A stretch of DNA of 64,000 bases, from assembly GCA_003131315.1 (NCBI GenBank), contig PKUV01000158.1:24468-88467 (forward strand). The letters run 5' to 3'. Positions 9,031-16,749 of this stretch are shown here, piece after piece. Positions within the stretch are counted from its first letter, which is position 1, and the number at the start of each line of letters is the position of its first letter. The notes beneath the pieces were generated by a model, which worked only from the letters and a program-made list of their open reading frames with translations, was not told where the DNA came from and made no database searches. The DNA comes from Acidobacteriaceae bacterium (GTDB lineage: Bacteria > Acidobacteriota > Terriglobia > Terriglobales > Acidobacteriaceae). Both the position numbers and the translations under genes were made by a program.

Positions 9031-9358
9031 AAGGCGACTATTAACAGGCCGCGGAAAAACTCGGGCTTCGCGGGCCAAACTGTAAACCATCTCCCCGTCC
9101 GTTTTGTAAAGTATGTCCCCGGTCTGTACCCCCTTGCACCACCTGGTCGAAGATGCGGTGCGCGAAGATGCCGTCCGTGAAGACGGAGCGACGGGATCTG
9201 CCCCGGAAGCACGCGAGGCTCCCTTTCACGTTCTGCAGGAGAAGATGGCCGGGTTCTGGAACTACCGGACGGATCCGAAGCGAGCGCTTTGACGCTCTCG
9301 AAATCGGCCTGTTAGACTGAAGAATTGTCAGCCTACCCTTAAGCGAAGAAGGAAGCCC

Positions 9359-10087
9359 GTGCGCGCAGAAACCCGGCATCAACTGAAACAAGACCGCTTC
9401 AGCAAGATCACGATCGAGGCAGCGGAGAAGACCGTCCACTGGAGCGCGGAGCACCAGTCGAAACTCATTGCCGCTGCGATTGCGGTTGTCGTCATCGGAG
9501 CGATCGCATTTGGCGGCTGGTACTACGTCAACTCGCAGGACGAAAAGGCGAGCGCCGAGCTTTCGACGGCGGTCCGCACCTTTGAAACGCCGGTGCGTCC
9601 GGCAGGCGTGCCAGCGCAACCGGGGTTCGAGAGCTTCGCGTCGCCGCAGGAACGCGGCACCGCAGCGCGCAAACAGTTCCAGGCCATCGTCGATAAGTAT
9701 CCGCACACCCACACTGCCGACATGGCGCGCTATTTTGTGGGATTGGCCTCGGCACAGCTTGGCGATAACACGGCAGCGGAGCGCAGTCTGCAGGAGGCGG
9801 CCGGCTCTTCGAACGCCGATCTTGCGGCATTGGGCAAGTTCGCGCTGGCTTCCGTTTATCGCGCGGAGAATAAGGACACGCAGGCGGTCGATCTTTATAA
9901 GCAGTTGATCGATAAGCCTACGCTCGTCGTCAGCAAGGCGACGGCGCAGCTCGAACTCGCCGGGTTCTACGAGTCGCGGCAGAAGCCAGACGAGGCCAAG
10001 AAGATTTACGATCAGGTGACGAAAGAAAATCCGGCCACCGAAGCAGCATCGCTGGCGCAGCGGCGAGCCACGGCTCTCAAACAGTAG
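9359..10087 (+). CDS. Membrane-anchored TPR protein (YfgM-like)
   Basis: N-terminal TM helix (KLIAAAIAVVVIGAIAFGGWYYV) followed by TPR-like repeats. Confidence 0.6.
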   Translation: MRAETRHQLKQDRFSKITIEAAEKTVHWSAEHQSKLIAAAIAVVVIGAIAFGGWYYVNSQDEKASAELSTAVRTFETPVRPAGVPAQPGFESFASPQERGTAARKQFQAIVDKYPHTHTADMARYFVGLASAQLGDNTAAERSLQEAAGSSNADLAALGKFALASVYRAENKDTQAVDLYKQLIDKPTLVVSKATAQLELAGFYESRQKPDEAKKIYDQVTKENPATEAASLAQRRATALKQ

Positions 10088-10090
10088 TTC

Positions 10091-11242
10091 TCAAGCAGTA
10101 GTTTTTGCAGCGGCGATGCGGCGCAGACATGCGATGAGCCGCTCGCAGTCCTCGGCCGTGTTGTAGACGTGTGGCGTCACGCGAATCGAACTTCCACGGA
10201 CGCTGACGAATACTTTCTCTCTCGCGAGCACTTCGGGAAGTTCCTTCGGAATCGCCCCTTTCCTCCGCAGGGCCAGGTAGTGAGGCGCGCGTAACGGTTC
10301 GGCGGGCGCGGAAAATCCCATGTCCGCCGCGGCGGTTGCCAGTTGACGATTGAGCGCGCCGGCCGTCTCGGAGATCTGCGCGACTTCCCACTCCAGCAAC
10401 TGCTTCATAGCGCGCACCGCGGCAGGCAGCAACGCGAAATTGGAGCGCTCGCCCATGTCGAAACGCCGCGCGCCCGCGTCGTAATTTTCCGTGTAGAGGA
10501 TGAGGCTGGCGAAATCGCGAGCGTTGGCGCGCTGAATCCAATTCTCTTCCAGCGGTATTCCGCCCTGCCATTTTGGAGCGACATAGAGAAGCCCGATGGA
10601 ATAGGGCCCGAGCAGCCATTTGTAGCTGGCGGCGACGGCAAAATCCGGCTGCACGTCGCGCACGCTGAAGGGTAACGCGCCGAGCGACTGGGTGAGATCG
10701 AGAACGAGCGCGGCGCCGATCTTGCGGCAAGCTTCGCCGATGCGGACGAGATCGAGTCTTCCGCCGCTGGTCCACTGCACGTGCGGGAGTGCGGCAATCG
10801 CCACATCGTCGGTGAGGGAATTCAGAACGGCGGCGGTCCAGTCGTGATCTTCCGGCCAGACGACGATTTTCAGCGAAGCGCCGGTTTCTTCCGCCAGACG
10901 CTGCCACGGATAGTAGTTGGACGGGAACTGCTCTGCGAGCACGAGAATACTCTGGCCTTTTTTGACCGGCAAATTTCGCGCGGCGGTCGCGATGCCGTAA
11001 CTGGCAGAGGGAACGATGGCGATGCAGTCGGCCGAGCAGTTGAGTAGCTGCGCGGCGGTCGTGCGGAACTCGTCTGAGCCCGCAAAAAATTTGTCGGGAG
11101 TCAGTTCCCACGGGTGCGCTTTGCGGGCAAGCCCCGCGGTTCCGGCTTCCAGTGCCGGCTTCATCAGCGGCGACATGTAGGCGCAGTTCAGGTAGGCGAC
11201 GTCGTCGGGGATCTCGAAGAGATGGCGCTGGCAGGGAAGCAT
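10091..11242 (-). CDS. Aminotransferase class V (PLP-dependent)
   Basis: AALPHVQWTSGGRLDL, LVLDLTQSLGALPF and ASYKWLLGPYSIG (PLP-lysine region). Confidence 0.8.
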   Translation of the reverse strand: MLPCQRHLFEIPDDVAYLNCAYMSPLMKPALEAGTAGLARKAHPWELTPDKFFAGSDEFRTTAAQLLNCSADCIAIVPSASYGIATAARNLPVKKGQSILVLAEQFPSNYYPWQRLAEETGASLKIVVWPEDHDWTAAVLNSLTDDVAIAALPHVQWTSGGRLDLVRIGEACRKIGAALVLDLTQSLGALPFSVRDVQPDFAVAASYKWLLGPYSIGLLYVAPKWQGGIPLEENWIQRANARDFASLILYTENYDAGARRFDMGERSNFALLPAAVRAMKQLLEWEVAQISETAGALNRQLATAAADMGFSAPAEPLRAPHYLALRRKGAIPKELPEVLAREKVFVSVRGSSIRVTPHVYNTAEDCERLIACLRRIAAAKTTA

Positions 11243-11291
11243 GGGCTAGTCTGTGGCATTCAGTGTACCAATGCAGAAGGGATTGCCGGCA

Positions 11292-12458
11292 ATGAGTCGA
11301 GTAAAGATGGGTCGAGTGAAATTACAGGTTGCGTTCATCTTGTTGTCAGGTCTGCTGGCAGGTAGTGCGGCGGCGCAGACTGGCGGCGCCGCGAGCGCCA
11401 AAGCCTCGCTGGCTTTTGCGCGGGCTGAAAAATTGAGGCGGGGAATCAACGCCAGTGAGTGGTTCGCGCAGGTGTATGACAAGCGCGGCTACACGCCGGA
11501 ACATTTTCAGGCCTGGACGACCGCCGAGGACATCGCGCTGATCAAGTCGATGGGCTTCGATCACGTGCGGTTGAGCGTGAATCCGCAGCCGATGTTTACG
11601 GCGCGCGAGCCCAATAAGATTCCGACGGAGTATCTGGGCTCTCTGGATGCGGCGGTGAAGATGATCCTCGACCACGGGCTGGCGGTTGTAATCGACCTGC
11701 ATCCGGAGAGCGACTTCAAGGCGCGGCTGGCGAAGGACGACGAGTTTGTCGAGCAGTTCGCCGATTTCTGGCGAGCGCTGGCCGAACATTACTCGACGTG
11801 GGACGCGGACCGAGTGTTTCTGGAAATTCTGAATGAGCCGGAGTTCACGGACCGCTATCGGTGGCTGGGTGTGCAAGTGAAGTTGGCGGCAGCGATCCGG
11901 GAGGGCGCGCCTGCTCACACGATCATAGCGGCGGGCGCGCGCTGGTCGGACGACGATGACCTCGTTTTTCAGGAGCCGCTGCACGATCCGAATGTCATCT
12001 ACAACTTTCATTTCTATGAGCCGCACATCTTCACGCATCAGGGCGCAACTTGGAGCGCGTATTACTGGCACTTCCTGCGCGGCTTGAGGTATCCGTCAAG
12101 TCCGGATTCGGCGGAGCGCGTGGCGGCGCTGGTGCCGGATGAAGTCGACCGGCTGCAGGTGATCCGCTATGGGCGCGATCACTGGGATGCGGCCCGCATT
12201 GAATCCGAAATGAAGCAAGCGGCGGAGTGGGCGCGGCGTCGCGGGGTTCCGCTGGTGTGCAACGAATTTGGCGTGTATCGGGAGTATTCCAATCCCGAGG
12301 ACTGGGCGGCGTGGCTGCACGATGTGCGGACGGCGCTCGATCGCAACGGAATTGGGTGGGCGATGTGGGACTACTCGGGATCGTTTGGCGTGGTCACGAA
12401 GAAAGATGGGAAGGCGGTGGCGGATGAGGGGGTGCTGCGGGCGCTGGGGATGAAGTGA
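11292..12458 (+). CDS. Glycoside hydrolase family 5 (cellulase-like), secreted
   Basis: RGINASEWF...GFDHVRLSV, VFLEILNEPEF (acid/base Glu), VCNEFGVYRE (nucleophile region); signal peptide. Start chosen near ATG 11292. Confidence 0.8.
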   Translation: MSRVKMGRVKLQVAFILLSGLLAGSAAAQTGGAASAKASLAFARAEKLRRGINASEWFAQVYDKRGYTPEHFQAWTTAEDIALIKSMGFDHVRLSVNPQPMFTAREPNKIPTEYLGSLDAAVKMILDHGLAVVIDLHPESDFKARLAKDDEFVEQFADFWRALAEHYSTWDADRVFLEILNEPEFTDRYRWLGVQVKLAAAIREGAPAHTIIAAGARWSDDDDLVFQEPLHDPNVIYNFHFYEPHIFTHQGATWSAYYWHFLRGLRYPSSPDSAERVAALVPDEVDRLQVIRYGRDHWDAARIESEMKQAAEWARRRGVPLVCNEFGVYREYSNPEDWAAWLHDVRTALDRNGIGWAMWDYSGSFGVVTKKDGKAVADEGVLRALGMK

Positions 12459-12612
12459 GACCTCACCTACCGAAGGCGAACCGACCTAATTCATCCCCGA
12501 GCTTCTTGACCTCGTCGGGGTCTTTTGAGGAGCGGAAGCGTTCATTACGGTGTAGCAGGATAAGGGCAGCCCAGTCTGGCACTGGTTCAGTTTGAAAGTA
12601 GGAACTAGGCGC

Positions 12613-13206
12613 TCATTCAGCCAGTTGGTCTTTGAGTAGTCCGGCAAGATAATCCGCCAGCACGGAAACATCAAAGTGGCCCTGATCCCAGGCCCTATCG
12701 GCGGCTTGCAACGCAGCATAATATGGCTTTCGATTTTCTCTGATCCGTTCGGGCACAATTTTCTTTCCCGGCAGCAATCGTCCCTGCTTCAAGCAAATCA
12801 GGTAATAGCAGGCGGCCCTTGCAGTTCTTCCATTGCCTTCGACGAATGGGTGAATCCAATTGAGCCTCCACAGCGCATATGCCGGAAGTACGGTTGGATG
12901 GTCCAGAATTGCCCAGTTTTCGTGGACGACAGAAAAAAACCGATCCATCTGATTAGGAACGTCGTCAAAGTGGGGAGGAAAGTGATTCCCCACATAGATC
13001 GGCTCCTCGCGGTAACGTCCCCCAAACTGGGAAATGTTCGAGACAGCCGCATAATTTAGAGCCCACAGAGTGTATTTATCGAAGAATTCGATGCCCTTTT
13101 TTAAGCCAATTTCAATGCAGTTAGACAACAAGTCATACTGCCGCAAGAGATTTTGCTCTTGGATTTTTGCATAAAGCTCGGGATCGTCTTTTTCTCGAAC
13201 GGACAC
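12613..13206 (-). CDS. Fic-family protein (AMPylation domain)
   Basis: HPFVEGNGRTAR matches HPFx[DE]GNGRxxR. Confidence 0.9.
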   Translation of the reverse strand: MSVREKDDPELYAKIQEQNLLRQYDLLSNCIEIGLKKGIEFFDKYTLWALNYAAVSNISQFGGRYREEPIYVGNHFPPHFDDVPNQMDRFFSVVHENWAILDHPTVLPAYALWRLNWIHPFVEGNGRTARAACYYLICLKQGRLLPGKKIVPERIRENRKPYYAALQAADRAWDQGHFDVSVLADYLAGLLKDQLAE

Positions 13207-13243
13207 AGAAATGGGGGCCTGGGGGCCTGAAATCAGACTCCAT

Positions 13244-13450
13244 TTAGGGCAACAGCCTTATGTGTTTCGACGCAAACCGCACGCTGTCTTTGGTAATAAG
13301 CTCCGAATCGGGAGCATTCCCGAAAGCAAAACTGATCCTTTGCTCGCGCAATTCGTCCTCGGTCACGGGTATATTGCGAGACGCCGCCAGGAGGCGCATC
13401 AATTCTGGGTCCGGTGCCGTGACATTCTGAAACTGCTTACGATCAGCCAT
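13244..13450 (-). CDS. Small protein upstream of fic, candidate antitoxin
   Basis: MADRKQFQNVTAPDPELMRLLAASRNIPVTEDELREQRISFAFGNAPD...; same strand, immediately upstream of fic. Confidence 0.5.
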   Translation of the reverse strand: MADRKQFQNVTAPDPELMRLLAASRNIPVTEDELREQRISFAFGNAPDSELITKDSVRFASKHIRLLP

Positions 13451-13657
13451 AAACTTCCCTTCGATTAAGTTAGATGAGAGCAGCAATCATAGCGCTGCAC
13501 TGCGTTTTCTGAAACTGTGAATTTCTTGGCCGGTTTCCCTTTGTGTCACTACACTCACGGGGGCGCTCTGCATAACATCCTTCTTCGGCATAAGCCAACC
13601 ATGCCATGAATTCAGAACTGGCGCAAGGGGAAGCACATTCAAACTGAACCAGCACCG

Positions 13658-13993
13658 TCAGTCCAAACTGCCCTGCTCGATCACCACATTCTCCCGCACG
13701 ATCAGCCGGTGAGCGGCCATTTCGCGCAGCTTGGGGAGCACGCGGTTGACGTGCTCGTCGGTATCGACGAAGGAGATCACGACAGGCAACTCGCCTCCGG
13801 CTTCGACGAGGTGAGCGGTGTGGACTTTGCCTCGTCCGAGGAATCCGGCTACGGCGTGGAAGGCGACGGCTCCGAAGGAATTTTCTTCGCGCAGGTATTT
13901 CAGGATTTCCAGATGCAGCGGGCGGTGGTGCCAGGAATCGCCTTCGGTGAGATAGATGGTGACTTGAACGGCCATAACGACGCCGGCTGCCAT
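13658..13993 (-). CDS. DUF190 family protein
   Basis: VTIYLTEGDSWHHRPLHLEILKYLREENSFGAVAFHAVAGFLGRGKVHTA; adjacent to crcB. Confidence 0.8.
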   Translation of the reverse strand: MAAGVVMAVQVTIYLTEGDSWHHRPLHLEILKYLREENSFGAVAFHAVAGFLGRGKVHTAHLVEAGGELPVVISFVDTDEHVNRVLPKLREMAAHRLIVRENVVIEQGSLD

Positions 13994-13994
13994 T

Positions 13995-14366
13995 TTACAA
14001 CCCCCGGGCGAGTGCGGCGCCAGCCAAAACGGCGGCGAGGCAGAGCGCGTTGCTGGCTACGATGTTGATGCCGGTCAGGAGCCATTGCCCCTGCTCCATC
14101 AGCGCGAAGCTTTCGAAGGCGTAGCTGGAGAAAGTGGTGTACGAGCCGCAGAAGCCGATGGCGACCAGCAGGCGCCAGCGCGGATCGAGCAGCGCGCGGT
14201 CGGTCGAGAAGGCGAGAAAGAATCCGAGGACGAGGCTGCCGGTGATGTTGATCAGCAGCGTGCCGTAGGGGAACGCGGATGAGAAATCGCGAGCGATGAG
14301 AGTGCTCAGGAAGTAGCGGGCGCTGGCTCCGACAACGGCACCGAGCGCGATCCACAAATAGTTCAC
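13995..14366 (-). CDS. crcB: CrcB/Fluc fluoride ion channel
   Basis: NYLWIALGAVVGASARY...FPYGTLLINITGSLVLGFF...GFCGSYTTFSSYAFE. Start reassigned to GTG 14366 preceded by GGAGGA, because the listed ATG at 14444 lies beyond the riboswitch. Confidence 0.92.
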   Translation of the reverse strand: MNYLWIALGAVVGASARYFLSTLIARDFSSAFPYGTLLINITGSLVLGFFLAFSTDRALLDPRWRLLVAIGFCGSYTTFSSYAFESFALMEQGQWLLTGINIVASNALCLAAVLAGAALARGL

Positions 14367-14387
14367 GACGGAGTCCTCCTGCAAAAG

Positions 14388-14438
14388 TTCTGTAGGAGTT
14401 ATCAGCCGAAGGGCGGTTAACGGCGAACTCCATCGCCA
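14388..14438 (-). ncRNA. Fluoride riboswitch (crcB motif)
   Basis: Minus strand: GGCGATGGAGTTCGCC-GTTAA-CCGCCCTTCGGCTGATAACTCCTACAG, matching the crcB-motif core (GGCGAUGGnGUUCGCC ... CUCCUAC) directly upstream of crcB. Confidence 0.92.
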
Positions 14439-14511
14439 GTGCATCAGTATAGCGCAGAGGCCGAGCCATAGCGGAGATGACTGCGGTGCGAATTTGGATT
14501 CGAGGATCCGG

Positions 14512-14943
14512 TTAGAAAACTCCCAGCCAGCGGACGGGGAAGCGGGTTCCGAGGGCGTTCACCAGGCGCTCGTCGGCGGTAATGAGTTCAGTCCGCGTTG
14601 CTACCGCCAGCGCGACGTAGGTGCTGTCGTAGACGGTTCTGCCAAAATCGACAGCAATCTTAAGGGCTTCGGGCAGAACGGCGCGGCTCGGCACGGTAGG
14701 AAAGTCGCGGTTGAGCATCGCTTCCAGACCACGCCGAGCCAATACGGAGGTGATCTCGCCACGCTTCGCCGCTTTCCAAAGGAAGTTGCCGATCTCGAGC
14801 CAGAACAAGTCCGGAACCATGACTTGAACCGAGCCGGCCACGTAAGCGCGAAGAAAGCGGTCGGCGCGATCTGCGAGAGGCTCGATGATCGCGGGTGACG
14901 CCCACTTCGCACCGACACTGGCGTCCACGACGAAGGTCTTCAC
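14512..14943 (-). CDS. PIN-domain toxin (VapC-like)
   Basis: MKTFVVDASVGAKW..., internal LEIGNFLW, YDSTYVALA, LITADERL (PIN acidic residues). Confidence 0.85.
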   Translation of the reverse strand: MKTFVVDASVGAKWASPAIIEPLADRADRFLRAYVAGSVQVMVPDLFWLEIGNFLWKAAKRGEITSVLARRGLEAMLNRDFPTVPSRAVLPEALKIAVDFGRTVYDSTYVALAVATRTELITADERLVNALGTRFPVRWLGVF

Positions 14944-15191
14944 CGCTCACGGTCCTCGCGGATCGTCTCTTCGGCAGAGGGGAACGGACCCTTTCCGAGA
15001 GGCTTGTGGGAGCGGAGCTCCGCCAAATCGTCATAGAACTGACGGCGTCGCTTTAGTTCCGCTGCGGTGGGCACGGTGTCTTTCAGCAGAGAGATGACCT
15101 CGGCGGCAATGGAACTGCGGTTCTTGCGGGCGCGGGCGCGCAGGGCTTCGTAGAGATCCTTGGGCACGTTCTCCACGTATAGGGTTGGCAT
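14940..15191 (-). CDS. Ribbon-helix-helix antitoxin (FitA/VapB-like)
   Basis: PTLYVENVPKDLYEALRARARKNRSSIAAEVISLL; ATGA overlap with vapC-like gene. Confidence 0.8.
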   Translation of the reverse strand: MPTLYVENVPKDLYEALRARARKNRSSIAAEVISLLKDTVPTAAELKRRRQFYDDLAELRSHKPLGKGPFPSAEETIREDRER

Positions 15192-15222
15192 ATTGGAAGT
15201 CTAGCACGTCCCTAGGTATAGA

Positions 15223-15321
15223 TTGGAAAAGATCTACAACACCGTTCGCCCTCATCCTTCCCTCGGCTACTTGACCCCACAGCAATTCCTGCGGCATGCC
15301 TCATCTCAAGGGAAGGAATGA
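15223..15321 (+). pseudogene. Transposase/integrase-core C-terminal remnant (IS3/IS481-like)
   Basis: Translation LEKIYNTVRPHPSLGYLTPQQFLRHASSQGKE* has the YNTxRPHxSLGYLTP rve signature; no upstream catalytic part. Confidence 0.75.
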
Positions 15322-15422
15322 AAGTGTCGCTAATCTACTGGACGAGTACACCGCCGTGTCTCCGAGGCTCTCAAAAGGTACAATAAAACGGACGCAGGTC
15401 ACAGCCGAGGCTAGCTAGATTC

Positions 15423-15800
15423 ATGTACGAAGTCACAGTCGAAGACACATTCGCGGCAGGGCACTACCTGCGCAACTACAAGGGCAAGTGCGAGAACCCG
15501 CACGGCCACAATTACAAGATTCGTGTGACCCTCGCCGGCGCCGAACTCGACAACGCCGGCCTGCTGCTCGATTTCAAGGACCTGAAAGACGTTATGAAGC
15601 ACGCCATTGACCGTCTCGACCACCAGATGATCAACGACATCGAGCCCTTCACCGTCCTCAATCCCTCAGCCGAGAATCTCGCGAAATATTTCTACGACGA
15701 AACCAACCTCCGCTTAAGCAGCGCAACCAACGGGCGAGTGCGGGTGAAGGACGTCACGGTGTTTGAGACCGATACCACGACCGCGCGCTACAGCGAGTGA
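15423..15800 (+). CDS. queD: 6-carboxy-tetrahydropterin synthase QueD
   Basis: AGHYLRNYKGKCENPHGHNYKIRV zinc-binding His pattern; adjacent to queE. Confidence 0.9.
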   Translation: MYEVTVEDTFAAGHYLRNYKGKCENPHGHNYKIRVTLAGAELDNAGLLLDFKDLKDVMKHAIDRLDHQMINDIEPFTVLNPSAENLAKYFYDETNLRLSSATNGRVRVKDVTVFETDTTTARYSE

Positions 15801-15801
15801 A

Positions 15802-15895
15802 TTGATCGGGTGATCGGGTCATCAGGCCATCGGGTGATCTGAGTTGCAAATGCTCTGTCTTTGAATTTCGATCATCCGATGGCCCGATGACCCGA
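15802..15895. repeat. 8-nt-unit palindromic array (ATCGGGTG type)
   Basis: GATCGGGT GATCGGGT CATCAGGC CATCGGGT GATC ... CGATCATCCGATGGCCCGATGACCCGATC, starting right after the queD stop. Confidence 0.85.
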
Positions 15896-15907
15896 TCCTT
15901 AGCTTCC

Positions 15908-16591
15908 ATGCAGATTACCGAAATTTACAAATCGCTCCAGGGCGAATCGACGTATTCCGGCCTGCCCTGCGTCTTCGTGCGTCTGACCGGATGCAACCTG
16001 CGCTGCTCCTGGTGCGACAGTGAGTTCAGTTTCCACGGCGGGCAAAAGATGACGCTGCAAGAAGTGCTCGGCGAAGTCGCCGGTCTGAGCGTCGGCGGCG
16101 GACTGGTCGAGATCACCGGCGGCGAACCGATGTTGCAGGAGCGCGAAGTCGTCCCGCTGATGGAGCAACTTCTAGACGCTGACTATCAGGTGTTGCTTGA
16201 GACCAGCGGCGAACGCCCCCTGGCGCGGGTCCCGAAACAAGTCGTCAAGATCGTCGACGTGAAGTGTCCGCACTCCGGCGAACCAAACACTTTCGCAGTC
16301 GAGAATCTGGAAGCGCTCCAGCCTCACGATGAACTCAAATTCGTCTTGACCGACCGCACTGACTACGAATTCGCCCGCGACTTCGTCCTGAATCACGGGC
16401 TGGCCGAGCGCGTTCACGCCATTTTATTTTCGCCCGCGTTCGAAAAAGCCGCCTCCGGCTCGCGAGACACTTCGCACTGCCAACTCGATCCGCAACAGCT
16501 CGCGCAATGGATCCTCGCCGACAACATTCCCGCGCGGCTTAGCCTGCAAATCCACAAACTGATCTGGGACCCCGCCGCCAAAGGCGTGTAG
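15908..16591 (+). CDS. queE: 7-carboxy-7-deazaguanine synthase QueE (radical SAM)
   Basis: MQITEIYKSLQGESTYSGLPCVFVRLTGCNLRCSWCDS; start moved past the repeat array. Confidence 0.9.
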   Translation: MQITEIYKSLQGESTYSGLPCVFVRLTGCNLRCSWCDSEFSFHGGQKMTLQEVLGEVAGLSVGGGLVEITGGEPMLQEREVVPLMEQLLDADYQVLLETSGERPLARVPKQVVKIVDVKCPHSGEPNTFAVENLEALQPHDELKFVLTDRTDYEFARDFVLNHGLAERVHAILFSPAFEKAASGSRDTSHCQLDPQQLAQWILADNIPARLSLQIHKLIWDPAAKGV

Positions 16592-16628
16592 CTTGATGCC
16601 TGGCGAATTCGCTACGTAAGTTTGAGTT

Positions 16629-16706
16629 GTCATCCTGAGCGAAGCGAAGGACCTATGTATTTAACCGCGCCGCAATGCATAGGTCCTTCGCTTCGCTCAG
16701 GATGAC
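16629..16706. repeat. Inverted repeat, GTCATCCTGAGCGAAGCGAAGGACCTATG type
   Basis: About 30-bp arms with an ~18-nt loop; related copy at 63662. Confidence 0.9.
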
Positions 16707-16749
16707 AGTATGTATTTATGCTGCGAATTAAATAGCGGACTGCACAGGG

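Noticed and set aside
13470-13655. 61-aa minus-strand ORF upstream of the Fic-associated gene
   Set aside because: Cys-rich, no recognisable features, no clear SD; likely non-coding.
15330-15422. preQ1 riboswitch upstream of queD
   Set aside because: I could not identify a preQ1-I/II-like core in the short leader.
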